The position numbers and the translations under genes are program-made. A stretch of DNA of 35,497 nt from Candidatus Rokubacteria bacterium 13_2_20CM_69_15_1 (GTDB taxonomy: Bacteria > Methylomirabilota > Methylomirabilia > Rokubacteriales > CSP1-6): assembly GCA_001914535.1 (NCBI GenBank), contig MNCR01000068.1:29526-65022 (forward strand), written 5' to 3'. Positions 15,121 through 24,520 of this stretch are shown here, piece by piece; positions within the stretch are counted from its first letter, which is position 1, and every line of letters starts with the position of its first letter. The notes below the pieces were generated by a model, which worked only from the letters and a program-made list of their open reading frames with translations, did no database searches and had not been told where the DNA came from.

Positions 15121-16761
15121 GTGGCGAAGCGCGCCCACGCCTACCCGCAGGCGAGCCTGGTGGCGGCCGACCTCGTGAACGTCGCCGTGGCGCGGGCGTC
15201 GGCGCCGATCGCCATCGGCGCCGCCTTGCGGCTGGCGCGGAAGCGCGACGCGGCGATGGTCGTGACGGAGGGGCGGTACCTGCTCCGGGAGGACCTCGTT
15301 CGGGCGAGCCTCCTGGGCCTCGACGACCTGGCGTCGACCACCGTCGCGCGCGACCTTCCGTGCGTGGAAGCGGGCGCGGGTGAGGTGACGGTGCGCCGAC
15401 TCCTGGCCGGGGGCGCGCCGCTCGTCGTCGTGCGCGACCGGCGGGGCCCGCTGGGCGCTATCGCGGCCCGAGGCGCGACCCCGGCTCAAGTTCCCATGGC
15501 GCCGCGCGTGGCGCACCGCCTGTCCCCCGACGCGCGGGCGCTGCTCGAGTCGATCGGACGGCGCGCCGCGACGCAGGGTGCGCGCGCATTCCTCGTCGGC
15601 GGGATGGTGCGCGATCTGTGGCGTGACGCGGAGGTGACGTGGGCCGACCTCGATGTCGTCGTCGAGGGCGACGGCCCCGCCGTCGCGCGCGAGCTCGCCC
15701 GCGAGCTGGGCGGCTCCGTCCTCGAGCATCGTCGCTTCCTCACGGCGTCCGTCGAGGCGCCGCGCGCTGGACGGATCGACGTGGCGACCGCACGGAGCGA
15801 GCGCTACGAATCGCGGGGGGCACTGCCCCGGGTGATGCCGGCGGGGATCGACGCGGATCTGAGACGGCGCGACTTCACGGTCAACGCGATGGCCGTCGAG
15901 CTGCACTCGGGCGCCTTCGACCTGCTCGATCCCTTGGGCGGCCGCGCCGACCTCGCCCGGCGGCGACTACGCGTGCTCCACCCGCTGTCGTACGTCGATG
16001 ATCCGACGCGCATGTTCAGGGCCGCGCGCTACGCGACGCGCTTCGGGTTTGTGCCGGACGCGACGACCGCCCGAGCCCAGACGCTGGCGCTCCGGCTGGT
16101 GCCGTACCCGGCACTCTCGGGCCAGCGGATCGCCGCCGAGCTCGGGCGGATCCTCGACGAGGCACGCGCCGACCTGACGCTGGTACGCCTCGGGAGGGGC
16201 GGCGCCTTCCGCCTCCTGGACCCGCGGTACCGTTTTACCGCCTCGACCCGGCGCCTCGTCGCGGAGCTACCCGCGGCGGTCACCTGGGCGCGGCAGCGCG
16301 GCCTCGACGTCGACCCGGTCGGGCTCGCCGCGCTGGCCCTCACGAGCGACCAGCCGCACGCGGTGGCCACCGCGGCGCTCGAGCGAATCGCGTTCGTGGG
16401 CGAGCCACTCGCGCGGCTCCGCCAGGCCCTGGCCGAGGGGCGGGCGCTCGTCGCTCGGCTGCGCGAGGCGAACACGCCGAGCGCGCGGGCGCGGGTCCTT
16501 CGTGAGCAGCCACCCGTGGGGCTCGGGTGGCTCTGGCTCCTGGGCGACGGCGGCACGCGCGCCGCGCTCGACTGGTACCTCGGCCTCGACCGCGCGCCCG
16601 TCGCGCTCTCTGGCGACGAGGTCATGGCGCTCGGCGTTCCGCGCGGGCCGGCGGTGGCGCGAGTGCTCGCGGAGCTCCGGGACGGGCGCCTGGACGGGCG
16701 CATCACGGACCGCGACATGGAGATCGACCAGGTCCGACACCTGCTCGCGAAAGGAGGGTGA
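15121..16761 (+). CDS. CCA-adding enzyme / poly(A) polymerase family, with CBS-like N-terminus
   Basis: This 546-residue class II nucleotidyltransferase adds CCA, or part of it, to tRNA 3' ends. Catalytic motifs are LVGGMVRDL (158-166), the metal-binding DLD (176-178), [10 protein letters not shown] (249-258) and the base-selecting DDPTR (293-297), an EDxxR variant that favours tRNA CCA/A addition over polyadenylation. Residues 1-120 precede the usual start of the family. They look like a degenerate CBS-domain pair, of the kind found in longer DHH-CBS-polymerase proteins, but no DHH phosphoesterase is present. Whether it adds all of CCA or only some nucleotides cannot be told. GTG 15121 follows the xerD stop by one base. 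AAGGAGG at its 3' end serves pyrG. Confidence 0.85.
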   Translation: MAKRAHAYPQASLVAADLVNVAVARASAPIAIGAALRLARKRDAAMVVTEGRYLLREDLVRASLLGLDDLASTTVARDLPCVEAGAGEVTVRRLLAGGAPLVVVRDRRGPLGAIAARGATPAQVPMAPRVAHRLSPDARALLESIGRRAATQGARAFLVGGMVRDLWRDAEVTWADLDVVVEGDGPAVARELARELGGSVLEHRRFLTASVEAPRAGRIDVATARSERYESRGALPRVMPAGIDADLRRRDFTVNAMAVELHSGAFDLLDPLGGRADLARRRLRVLHPLSYVDDPTRMFRAARYATRFGFVPDATTARAQTLALRLVPYPALSGQRIAAELGRILDEARADLTLVRLGRGGAFRLLDPRYRFTASTRRLVAELPAAVTWARQRGLDVDPVGLAALALTSDQPHAVATAALERIAFVGEPLARLRQALAEGRALVARLREANTPSARARVLREQPPVGLGWLWLLGDGGTRAALDWYLGLDRAPVALSGDEVMALGVPRGPAVARVLAELRDGRLDGRITDRDMEIDQVRHLLAKGG

Positions 16762-16762
16762 G

Positions 16763-18364
16763 GTGGCCACGAAATACATCTTCGTGACCGGCGGCGTCGT
16801 GTCATCGTTGGGCAAGGGACTCGCGGCCGCCTCGATCGGGTCACTCCTGGAAGCCCGGGGCTTCGGGGTGACACTGCAAAAGCTGGACCCCTATATCAAC
16901 GTGGATGCCGGCACGATGAGCCCGTACCAACACGGCGAGGTGTTCGTCACCGACGATGGCGGCGAGACCGACCTCGACCTGGGCCACTACGAGCGGTTCA
17001 CCTCGGGCCGCGTGACGCGCGACCACAACGTGACCACGGGGAAGGTCTACTTCTCGGTGATCCAGAAGGAGCGGCGGGGCGACTACCTCGGACGCACCGT
17101 CCAGGTCATCCCGCACATCACCGACGAGATCAAGGCGTGCATCCGTCGGGTGTCGCGGGACACGGACGTCGTCATCGTCGAGGTCGGCGGGACCGTGGGC
17201 GACATCGAGGGGCTCCCGTTCCTCGAGGCCATTCGACAGTTCAAGAAGGACGTCGGCCGCGAGAACGTCATTTACGTGCACCTCACCCTCGTGCCGTTCA
17301 TGCAGGCGGCCTCGGAGCTCAAGACCAAGGCCACCCAGCACTCCGTGAAGGAGCTGCGGGCGATCGGCATCCAGCCGGACATCCTCCTCTGTCGCACGGA
17401 CCGGTACCTGCCGCCGGGCATCAAGTCGAAAATCGCGCTCTTCTGCGACGTCGAGGAAGAGGCGGTCATTACCGCCAAGGACGTGGAGACGATCTACGAG
17501 GTCCCCCTGGTATTCCACAAGGAGGGTCTCGACGAGATCGTCACGAAGCTCCTCGGGCTCGAGCCGCGGCCGTGCGACCTCTCACGCTGGGAGGCGGTCG
17601 TGCGCCATGTGAAGGCGCCGCGCGCCGAGACGCGGATCGCCGTCGTGGGCAAATACATCGACCTGAAAGACTCATACAAGAGCCTCGTCGAGGCGATCGC
17701 CCACGGCGGGATCGCCAACGAGGCGCGCGTGGACATCCGCTGGGTGGACGCCGAGCACGTGGAGCGGAACGGCGTCGAGGCCCACTTCGGCGACGTCCAC
17801 GGCATCCTCGTGCCCGGCGGCTTCGGCGATCGAGGCATCGAGGGCAAGGTCCAGGCGGTCCAATTCGCGCGAGAGCGGCGCGTCCCGTACTTCGGGATCT
17901 GCCTGGGGATGCAGTGCGCGGTGATCGAATACGCGCGCCACGTCTGCGGTCTCGCGGGCGCCAACTCCACGGAGTTCGAGCCGCGCCCCGCCCACAACGT
18001 GATCGACCTCCTGCCCGAGCAGCGCACGATCGCCGATAAGGGCGGGACGATGCGCCTGGGCCTCTATCCAATCGTGCTCGGCGAGGGAAGCCTCGCCTCG
18101 CGCCTGTACGGACAGGGGATCATCCAGGAGCGGCACCGCCACCGATACGAGGTCAACAACGACTACGTCCACAGGCTCGAGAAGCACGGGCTCCGGATCT
18201 CGGGGATCTGGGCGGAGAAGCAGCTCGTCGAGATCATCGAGATCGCGGAGCACCCGTACTTCGTCGCCGGGCAGTTCCACCCCGAGTTTCGCTCGCGGCC
18301 GCGGGACCCGCACCCGCTCTTCGCCGGCTTCATCCGCGCCGCGCTCGAGCACGCCTCGGCATGA
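16763..18364 (+). CDS. pyrG: CTP synthase
   Basis: CTP synthase converts UTP, ATP and glutamine to CTP; 533 residues, standard length. The N-terminal amidoligase domain opens [17 protein letters not shown], with the P-loop-like SSLGKG. It continues with the conserved [23 protein letters not shown] and the UTP-site segment HYERFTSG, each recognisable. The C-terminal class I glutaminase carries the nucleophile cysteine in GICLGMQ and the His-Glu pair in GQFHPEF. GTG 16763 has an ideal AAGGAGG 5 bases upstream, inside the stop of the previous gene. Its TGA overlaps the kdsA ATG. CTP feeds CMP-KDO activation, so linkage to kdsA makes metabolic sense. Confidence 0.97.
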   Translation: MATKYIFVTGGVVSSLGKGLAAASIGSLLEARGFGVTLQKLDPYINVDAGTMSPYQHGEVFVTDDGGETDLDLGHYERFTSGRVTRDHNVTTGKVYFSVIQKERRGDYLGRTVQVIPHITDEIKACIRRVSRDTDVVIVEVGGTVGDIEGLPFLEAIRQFKKDVGRENVIYVHLTLVPFMQAASELKTKATQHSVKELRAIGIQPDILLCRTDRYLPPGIKSKIALFCDVEEEAVITAKDVETIYEVPLVFHKEGLDEIVTKLLGLEPRPCDLSRWEAVVRHVKAPRAETRIAVVGKYIDLKDSYKSLVEAIAHGGIANEARVDIRWVDAEHVERNGVEAHFGDVHGILVPGGFGDRGIEGKVQAVQFARERRVPYFGICLGMQCAVIEYARHVCGLAGANSTEFEPRPAHNVIDLLPEQRTIADKGGTMRLGLYPIVLGEGSLASRLYGQGIIQERHRHRYEVNNDYVHRLEKHGLRISGIWAEKQLVEIIEIAEHPYFVAGQFHPEFRSRPRDPHPLFAGFIRAALEHASA

Positions 18365-19200
18365 CCACACGCCCGGTCGCGGTCGGCCCCATCACGATCG
18401 GCGGAGGCGCCCCCCTCGTCCTCATCGGCGGCCCCTGCGCCATCGAGGACGAGCGGCACGCCCTCATGACGGCCGAGCGCCTGGCCGCCATCGCGGCCGA
18501 GCGCCGCGTGCCGTTCATCTACAAATCGTCCTACGACAAGGCCAACCGGTCCTCCGTCAACAGCTATCGTGGGCCGGGTCTCGTGGAGGGACTCCGGATC
18601 CTGCGCAAAGTGCGCGAGACGGTGGGGGTGCCGGTGCTCTCCGACGTCCATCAGGTCAGCGAAGTGGATCCGGCCGCCGAGGTGCTCGACGTCATCCAGA
18701 TTCCGGCCTTTCTCTGCCGCCAAACCGACCTGCTGCTCGCCGCCGCCGCAACCGGCAAGCCGGTCAACGTCAAGAAGGGGCAGTTCGTCGCGCCGCGCGA
18801 CATGAAGAACGTCGTCGACAAGATCCTGTCGAAAGGGAACGAAGCGATCCTCCTCACGGAGCGGGGCACGAGCTTCGGATACAACAATCTCGTCGTCGAC
18901 ATGCGCGGCCTGGCCGTCCTGCGCGACCTCGGCTACCCGGTCGTCTTCGACGCCACCCACTCGGTGCAGCTGCCGGGCGGGGCGGGGGACCGGTCCGGCG
19001 GCGAGCGGAAGTACGTCCCCGCGCTCGCTCGGGCGGCGGTCGCGGTCGGGATCGACGCGCTCTTCATGGAGATGCACGAGGACCCCGACCGGACGCTCGC
19101 GGACGGCCGGCCGCTCTCCGACGGACCGAACATGCTGCGGATCGACGACCTGCGGCGGCTCCTCGACGAGATCACCGCGATCGCTGCGGCGCTCGCCTGA
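18361..19200 (+). CDS. kdsA: 3-deoxy-D-manno-octulosonate-8-phosphate synthase, metal-dependent type
   Basis: KdsA condenses phosphoenolpyruvate and arabinose-5-phosphate to KDO-8-phosphate, the committed step to the LPS inner-core sugar. The 279-residue TIM-barrel shows [30 protein letters not shown] and [14 protein letters not shown]. The residue after GGP is cysteine (C26), not the asparagine of E. coli-type enzymes. C26, H200, E237 and D248 have the same spacing (174, 37, 11) as the metal ligands of the Aquifex enzyme, so this should be the metal-dependent class. It overlaps pyrG by 4 bases and sits 14 bases before kdsD. Confidence 0.95.
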   Translation: MTTRPVAVGPITIGGGAPLVLIGGPCAIEDERHALMTAERLAAIAAERRVPFIYKSSYDKANRSSVNSYRGPGLVEGLRILRKVRETVGVPVLSDVHQVSEVDPAAEVLDVIQIPAFLCRQTDLLLAAAATGKPVNVKKGQFVAPRDMKNVVDKILSKGNEAILLTERGTSFGYNNLVVDMRGLAVLRDLGYPVVFDATHSVQLPGGAGDRSGGERKYVPALARAAVAVGIDALFMEMHEDPDRTLADGRPLSDGPNMLRIDDLRRLLDEITAIAAALA

Positions 19201-19214
19201 TAACGCGCGGTGGA

Positions 19215-20213
19215 ATGGGAAGCCCCTCGGCTCTCGATACCATGACCCGGCGCGACCTGCGACAGCTGGCCGAGCGCGTCCTCCGCCTCGAGGCCGAGGC
19301 GATCCTCGGGCTGATCCCGAAGCTCGACGCGAGCTTCGATCGCGCCGTCGATTTGCTCCACCGCTGCACCGGGCGCGTCGTCGTGACCGGCATGGGCAAG
19401 TCGGGGCTGGTCGGGCGCAAGATCGCCGCGACACTCGCCTCGACGGGGACGCCGGCGTACTTCCTCCATCCCGCCGAGGGCGTCCACGGCGACATCGGCA
19501 TGGTGGCACGTGGCGATGTCGTCCTGGCGCTCTCGAACTCGGGGGAGACGGACGAAGTCCTCGCGATCCTGCCGCCCCTCAAGCGGCTCGGCGTGCCGAT
19601 CGTGCTCCTGACGGGGAGCCCGACCTCTCCGCTGGCGCGCCAGTGCGAGGTGGTGCTCGACGTGAGCGTCCCCGAGGAGGCGTGTCCGATGAACCTCACG
19701 CCGACGTCGAGCACCACCGCGGCGCTCGCCGCGGGCGACGCGCTCGCGATGGTCCTGCTGGAGCTGCGCGGGCTCAAGCCCGAGGACTACGCGGCGCTCC
19801 ACCCGCGCGGCACCCTCGGCTGGCGCGCGCTGGTTCGTGTTGCCGACCTGATGCTCACCGGAGACTCCATTCCCGTCGTGAGCCAGGCGATGCCGCTGCG
19901 CGAGGTCATCGTGGAGATGACGAAGAAGCGCAAGGGCGTGACGACCGTGGTGGACGCCGCGGGCCGCCTCGCCGGCGTCATCACGGACGGCGATCTACGC
20001 CGGCTCCACCTGCGCGGCACGCCGATCGACGTCCTGTGCGCGGGCGAGGTCGCGGCGCGCGAGCCGAAGACGATTCACGCCGACGATCTCGCCGCCAAGG
20101 CGCTCGAAGTGATGGAGAAGTGGGAGATCACGAGCCTTGTGATCGTCGACGCCGACCGTCGGCCCGTCGGCCTCATTCATCTGCACGACATCCTGCGCGC
20201 GAAAATCGTCTAG
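19215..20213 (+). CDS. kdsD: Arabinose-5-phosphate isomerase (KdsD/KpsF family)
   Basis: The enzyme interconverts ribulose-5-phosphate and arabinose-5-phosphate, the substrate for KdsA. It has 332 residues: an N-terminal SIS sugar-isomerase domain with GMGKSGLVGRKIAATLASTG, HGDIGM, SNSGETDE and the TSSTTAALAAGDALA helix, followed by two CBS domains (roughly 205-330, ending IVDADRRPVGLIHLHDILRA). Two ATGs are possible (19215 and 19242). The first is preferred because a GGTGGA stretch lies just upstream. In many Gram-negatives kdsC follows here, but in this window lptC comes directly after. Confidence 0.94.
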   Translation: MGSPSALDTMTRRDLRQLAERVLRLEAEAILGLIPKLDASFDRAVDLLHRCTGRVVVTGMGKSGLVGRKIAATLASTGTPAYFLHPAEGVHGDIGMVARGDVVLALSNSGETDEVLAILPPLKRLGVPIVLLTGSPTSPLARQCEVVLDVSVPEEACPMNLTPTSSTTAALAAGDALAMVLLELRGLKPEDYAALHPRGTLGWRALVRVADLMLTGDSIPVVSQAMPLREVIVEMTKKRKGVTTVVDAAGRLAGVITDGDLRRLHLRGTPIDVLCAGEVAAREPKTIHADDLAAKALEVMEKWEITSLVIVDADRRPVGLIHLHDILRAKIV

Positions 20214-20227
20214 GACGCCGTTTTCCC

Positions 20228-20256
20228 TTCTCGCGCCGAACGGGCTGTGATAGGCT
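20228..20256 (+). promoter_or_regulatory. Possible extended -10 promoter for lptCAB-rpoN
   Basis: In the 80-base gap after kdsD, TTCTCG (20228-20233), a 17-base spacer and an extended -10 TGATAGGCT (TG at 20248-20249, TAGGCT at 20251-20256) are visible. The -35 is weak. Transcription would start about 20263, giving a ~30-base leader for lptC with no obvious Shine-Dalgarno. Confidence 0.4.
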
Positions 20257-20293
20257 GGTACCGAATTTGCATCTACGTTCGATACTCCGATTG

Positions 20294-20875
20294 ATGACGT
20301 CGTACAATCCCCGACTAAGCGATCCACGACGCTTGGCCGGCGTAATCCTCGCTGTCGTGGCGGTGTTCGTGATCGGCGTGGCCGGCACGCTGGTCGCGAA
20401 GAGCCGAACGGTGCGCGTCGAGCCCGCGGGACCAGCGGCCTCCAGCGCCGACCTCCACATTAAAGAGGTCGAGCTGGAGGAAGTGTCGGGGGGCGTGCGC
20501 TGGCGGCTCAAGGCCGAGCAGGCCCTCGTGTTCGAGCCGCAAGGGCGCACGGCGCTCAGGAAGATCGCGGTGAACGTCTTCGAGCGGGACCGCTCGTGGA
20601 CGATGGTCGGCGAAGAAGGGGACCTCTTTCAAGCGACGGGCAACGTGGAGATCCGGCGAAACGTGGTGTTGACCTCCAGCGACGGGATGCGGCTCGAGAC
20701 GAGCGTGCTCCGGTGGCAGGGCGCCGAGCGCCGGCTCTGGACCGACGCGCCTGTCCGCCTCTCGGACGGCGGTACGGTGGTGGACGGGACGGCACTCGAT
20801 GTGCGCCTGGGGGGCGAGACCGCGACGGTGGCCGGGCGCGTGCGCGCCACCTTCGCGCGACACCCGCGGCGATGA
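20294..20875 (+). CDS. lptC: LPS export protein LptC
   Basis: LptC is a bitopic inner-membrane protein that takes LPS from LptB2FG and passes it to LptA. The 193-residue protein has a single N-terminal membrane anchor (VILAVVAVFVIGVAGTLVA, ~18-36) and a periplasmic beta-jellyroll domain with LptC-type repeats (IKEVELEEVSGGVRWRLKAE, then EGDLFQATGNVEIRRNVVLTSSD split across strands). ATG 20294 is chosen because it places the anchor at the extreme N-terminus; upstream in-frame codons belong to the kdsD region. Its stop overlaps the lptA start (ATGA at 20872-20875). Confidence 0.88.
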   Translation: MTSYNPRLSDPRRLAGVILAVVAVFVIGVAGTLVAKSRTVRVEPAGPAASSADLHIKEVELEEVSGGVRWRLKAEQALVFEPQGRTALRKIAVNVFERDRSWTMVGEEGDLFQATGNVEIRRNVVLTSSDGMRLETSVLRWQGAERRLWTDAPVRLSDGGTVVDGTALDVRLGGETATVAGRVRATFARHPRR

Positions 20876-21438
20876 AGCGCTGGGCCACGCAGGTACCGGC
20901 CATCGCGCTCGGGCTCGCGGCCCTCACGATCCCCACGCACGTTCCCGCGCAGGGGGCTCCACCGGCCGGCGCCGGGGCGAAGGCCGATGGGCGCCAGCCC
21001 CTCACGGTCGACGCCGACCGGATGGAGCGGTTGGGCAAGGAGAGTCTCGTCATCTTTACCGGGAACGTCGTCGCCCGCCACGACAACTCGGTCCAGTACG
21101 CCGACCGGATGGAGATCTACCTCAACGAGAAGGGCGGCCGCGTGCTCCGGAGCGTCTCGACGGGCGGCGTCCGCGTGATCACGCGCGACTGCCGTACCGC
21201 CACGGCCACGCGCGCGGAGTACCTCGACCTCGAGCAGCGCGTGGTCCTCATCGGCAACGCGCGCGTCTGGCAGGACGACAACGTGGTCAGCGGCGACACG
21301 ATCACGATCGACCTTTCCCAGGACCGCTCCGTCGTCCAGGGCGGTAAGCAGGAACGCGTGAAGGCCGTCTTCTATCCCCGCGGAGACGGCAAGAAGGACG
21401 ACGGGGGTCGTAGGTCCGGCGAGCCCTGCACCAACTGA
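20872..21438 (+). CDS. lptA: LPS periplasmic bridge protein LptA
   Basis: LptA polymerises its OstA-like beta-jellyroll into the periplasmic bridge that carries LPS to LptD/E. The 188-residue protein has a signal peptide (VPAIALGLAALTIPTHVPAQG, cut near residue 27). The mature domain begins PLTVDADRMERLG and has the hallmark strands VIFTGNVVARHDN, QYADRMEIYL and VVSGDTITIDL. The C-terminal ~25 residues are charged and glycine-rich (GDGKKDDGGRRSG) with a late cysteine, probably a disordered tail. It starts inside the lptC stop and lies 18 bases before lptB. Confidence 0.92.
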   Translation: MKRWATQVPAIALGLAALTIPTHVPAQGAPPAGAGAKADGRQPLTVDADRMERLGKESLVIFTGNVVARHDNSVQYADRMEIYLNEKGGRVLRSVSTGGVRVITRDCRTATATRAEYLDLEQRVVLIGNARVWQDDNVVSGDTITIDLSQDRSVVQGGKQERVKAVFYPRGDGKKDDGGRRSGEPCTN

Positions 21439-21456
21439 CCGGGTGGGACTGAAGAG

Positions 21457-22179
21457 ATGGAAGGGCTCGTCGCGCAGGGGCTCGTGAAGTGGTTCAAGAG
21501 CCGAAAGGTCGTCAACGACGTGTCGCTCGACATCCAGCGCGGAGAGGTCGTCGGTCTCCTGGGCCCGAATGGCGCGGGCAAGACGACGTCGTTCTACATG
21601 ATGGTGGGGCTCCTGCCGACCGATGGCGGCCGCATCTTCCTCGAGGGGGACGAGATCTCGCGCCTGCCCATGTACGCGCGCTGCCGCATGGGCATCGGGT
21701 ACCTGCCGCAGGAGTCGTCGGTCTTCCGCAAGCTCACCGTCGAGGAGAACCTTCTGGCGATCCTCGAGACGCTTGACTTGTCGAGCGACGAGCGCCGGCA
21801 GCGAGCGCGCGAGCTCCTGGCCGAGCTCGACCTGACACCGCTGGCGCCGTATCCCGCCTACACGCTCTCGGGCGGCGAGCGGCGGCGGCTCGAGATCACC
21901 CGCGCGCTCGTCACGTCGCCGCAGTACCTGCTGCTCGACGAGCCCTTCACGGGCATCGACCCGATCGCGATCGGCGACATCCAGGAGATCGTCGGCCGGC
22001 TGCGCGAGCGCGGCATCGGGATCCTCATCACGGACCACAACGTGCGTGAGACGCTCGCGATCACCGATCGCGCGTACATCCTCTACGATGGCAGGATTCT
22101 GGTGTCCGGCACCGCCGCCGAGATCGCCAACAACCCCGTCGCGCGCGAGATCTACCTCGGCGACCGGTTCACCCTCTAG
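21457..22179 (+). CDS. lptB: LPS export ABC transporter ATP-binding protein LptB
   Basis: LptB is the cytoplasmic ATPase that powers LPS extraction with LptF and LptG. The 240-residue length is exact for the family. Walker A is GPNGAGKTT, the Q-loop region is [18 protein letters not shown] (the groove that receives the permease coupling helices), the signature is LSGGERRR, Walker B is [12 protein letters not shown], and the switch histidine sits in [11 protein letters not shown]. The [12 protein letters not shown] and DHNVRETL sequences separate LptB from other branched ABC ATPases. It lies between lptA and rpoN in the classic order. Confidence 0.97.
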   Translation: MEGLVAQGLVKWFKSRKVVNDVSLDIQRGEVVGLLGPNGAGKTTSFYMMVGLLPTDGGRIFLEGDEISRLPMYARCRMGIGYLPQESSVFRKLTVEENLLAILETLDLSSDERRQRARELLAELDLTPLAPYPAYTLSGGERRRLEITRALVTSPQYLLLDEPFTGIDPIAIGDIQEIVGRLRERGIGILITDHNVRETLAITDRAYILYDGRILVSGTAAEIANNPVAREIYLGDRFTL

Positions 22180-22199
22180 GGGCGGGGGAGCGGTCGGCC

Positions 22200-23615
22200 A
22201 TGGCCATGGAAGCGCGCCTCTCCCTCCGGCAGAGCCAGCGGGTCGTCATGACTCCGCTGCTCCAGCAGGCGATCCAACTCCTGCAGCTCTCCACGCTCGA
22301 GCTCCAGGAGGTCGTGCAGAAGGAGCTCCTCGAGAACCCGCTCCTGGAGGAGTCGCCGGCGGAGGACGGTGCCGAAGCGCCGGAGGCGAGCGAGGCGGGG
22401 CCGCCCCCGGCCGCCGAACGACAGACCGACGACCTGCCATTCGACCCGATCTCCGTGATGTTCGACGAGCCCGAGGAGCGCTCCCTCGTCGCGCAGGAGG
22501 AGCGCGAGGATCCTCCCTTCGAGAACATCGCGCGGTCGGCCTCGTCGCTGGCCGACTACCTCGAGGATCAGCTCCGGTTCGCCACCGAGGATCCGGTGGC
22601 CCGGCGGATCGGCGCCGAGATCATCGGCAACCTCGACGAGGACGGGTACCTCCGGGCGGAGCTCGCGGAGATTGCCGGCCGCTGCGCCTCGACGCCCGAG
22701 GAAGTCGAGCGCGTCCTGACCGAGGTGATCCAGCGGTTCGACCCGATCGGCGTCGGCGCGCGCACGATTTCGGAGTGCCTGCTGCTCCAGCTCCGGGCGA
22801 ACCCGCCGGTCGACCCGGTATCCGTCGAGATCATCGAGCAGCACTTCGAGGATCTGAGCCGCCGCCGCTACGCGGACATCGCGCGGGCGCTGAAGTTGCC
22901 GGTCGACCGGATCATGGAGTCGGTCGAAGAGATCATGGGGCTCGAGCCCAAACCCGGCCGCCGCTTCGGCGGGAACGACTCACGCTACATCGTGCCCGAC
23001 GTCTTCGTCTACAAGCTCGGGAGCGACTACACGGTCGTCCTGAACGAGGAGGGGATCCCCCGCCTACGCGTGAACTCGCTCTATCGGTCGCTGCTCCGGA
23101 GCTCGGGCGACGAGGCCCGCCAGTACGTCGAGCAGAAGCTCCGTTCGGCTCTCTGGCTGATCAAGTCGGTCGACCAGCGGCAGCGCACGCTGCGCAAGGT
23201 GACGCAGTCCATCGTGAAGTTCCAGCGCGAATTTCTCGACAAGGGGCTGCCCTACCTCCGGCCCCTGTCGCTCCGAGACGTCGGCGAAGACATCAGCATG
23301 CACGAATCCACGATCAGCCGCGTGACGACGAACAAGTACGTCGAGACGCCCCAGGGGCTGTTCGAGCTGAAGTACTTCTTTCACAGCGGCATCGCCTCCG
23401 GCGACGGCGAGATGGTCTCCTCGGTCTCGGTGAAGAAAATGATCCAGGACCTCCTGGCGAACGAGGACGCCACCAAGCCGCTGTCCGACCAGGAGGTGGC
23501 GGGGATCCTCAAGGGCCGCAGCCTCACGATCGCCCGGCGCACCGTCGCGAAGTACCGGGAGGAGCTCGGCATCCTGCCCTCGCACCAGCGCCGGCTCCAG
23601 CCTCGGAAGCGGTGA
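22200..23615 (+). CDS. rpoN: RNA polymerase sigma-54 factor
   Basis: Sigma-54 directs RNA polymerase to -24/-12 promoters and needs AAA+ activators. The 471-residue protein has glutamine- and leucine-rich region I (SLRQSQRVVMTPLLQQAIQL near the N-terminus), an acidic region II (about 55-100), the core-binding domain, the helix-turn-helix (SLRDVGEDISMHESTISRV), and the C-terminal RpoN box (ARRTVAKYRE) that reads the -24 element. It follows lptB by 20 bases with a GGGGGAG Shine-Dalgarno-like run. Its stop overlaps rapZ (GTGA at 23612-23615). The hpf and ptsN genes that often sit between rpoN and rapZ are absent. Confidence 0.97.
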   Translation: MAMEARLSLRQSQRVVMTPLLQQAIQLLQLSTLELQEVVQKELLENPLLEESPAEDGAEAPEASEAGPPPAAERQTDDLPFDPISVMFDEPEERSLVAQEEREDPPFENIARSASSLADYLEDQLRFATEDPVARRIGAEIIGNLDEDGYLRAELAEIAGRCASTPEEVERVLTEVIQRFDPIGVGARTISECLLLQLRANPPVDPVSVEIIEQHFEDLSRRRYADIARALKLPVDRIMESVEEIMGLEPKPGRRFGGNDSRYIVPDVFVYKLGSDYTVVLNEEGIPRLRVNSLYRSLLRSSGDEARQYVEQKLRSALWLIKSVDQRQRTLRKVTQSIVKFQREFLDKGLPYLRPLSLRDVGEDISMHESTISRVTTNKYVETPQGLFELKYFFHSGIASGDGEMVSSVSVKKMIQDLLANEDATKPLSDQEVAGILKGRSLTIARRTVAKYREELGILPSHQRRLQPRKR

Positions 23616-24514
23616 GGGATCCAGCGGCTTCCGGCGCCCGGTCCGCGGACGAGCCCCTGGCCGTCGTCTTCATCACCGGACTCAGCGGCGCCGGCAAGAG
23701 CTACGCGATCAAGTGCTTCGAGGACATGGGCTTCTTCTGCGTCGACAACCTCCCCACGACGCTGATCCCGACCTTCGCCGATCTCATCACCCGGCCGGGA
23801 CAGACGATCCGCCGCGTGGCCCTCGGGGTGGATGTCAGGGAAGGAGAGTATCTCTCCCACCTGCTCGATGCGATCCGCGAGCTCAAGACGCGCGGCCACG
23901 CGGTCGAGGTCCTCTTCCTCGAGGCCAGCGAGGAGGCACTCGTCCGGCGTTACCACGAGAGCCGTCGCCGCCACCCGCTGGCCGCCGACGGCAACGTGCT
24001 CGAGGGCATCCGTGCCGAGCGCAAGGCGATGTCGCACCTGCGCGAGATCGCCGACCGGATCGTCGAGACCTCGGGGCTCACCGTCCACAAGCTCAAGGAG
24101 CTCCTGGTCGAGCATTACGTGACACCGCGAGCGCGGGCGGGCCTCACGGCCTCGCTCGTGTCGTTTGGCTTCAAGCACGGCGTCCCGTTCGATGCCGACC
24201 TCGTCTTCGACGTGCGCTTCCTCCCGAACCCGCACTTCATTCCGGGCCTGCGACCCCTCGACGGGCGGGACGCGGGCGTCCGGCAGTTCGTGCTCGACAA
24301 CGCGGAGGGCCGGGAGCTCGTCCAGCACCTCACGGATTTTCTCAAGTTCCTGCTCCCGCGCTACGAGCGCGAGGGCAAGGCATACCTGACAATCGCGATC
24401 GGCTGCACCGGAGGCCGCCATCGCTCGGTGGCGCTCGCGGAAGCGCTCAAGCGGTTCCTGGACGAGCTCGGCTACGCGCCGACCGTCGTGCACCGGGACC
24501 TGGAGAGAGAGTAG
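23612..24514 (+). CDS. rapZ: RNase adapter / nucleotide-binding protein RapZ
   Basis: RapZ-family P-loop protein of 300 residues. In E. coli, RapZ senses glucosamine-6-phosphate and guides RNase E to the GlmZ small RNA; the role here is unknown. The N-terminal kinase-like domain has Walker A GLSGAGKS (23-30) followed by DMGFFCVDNLPTTLIP. The middle includes RRYHESRRRHPL. The C-terminal domain ends with YLTIAIGCTGGRHRSVALAE, the conserved sugar-phosphate-binding pocket. GTG 23612 overlaps the rpoN stop, and the first ~14 residues (RDPAASGARSADEP) are an unconserved extension. Its neighbours downstream are sugar enzymes. Confidence 0.93.
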   Translation: MRDPAASGARSADEPLAVVFITGLSGAGKSYAIKCFEDMGFFCVDNLPTTLIPTFADLITRPGQTIRRVALGVDVREGEYLSHLLDAIRELKTRGHAVEVLFLEASEEALVRRYHESRRRHPLAADGNVLEGIRAERKAMSHLREIADRIVETSGLTVHKLKELLVEHYVTPRARAGLTASLVSFGFKHGVPFDADLVFDVRFLPNPHFIPGLRPLDGRDAGVRQFVLDNAEGRELVQHLTDFLKFLLPRYEREGKAYLTIAIGCTGGRHRSVALAEALKRFLDELGYAPTVVHRDLERE

Positions 24515-24520
24515 AGGCCG

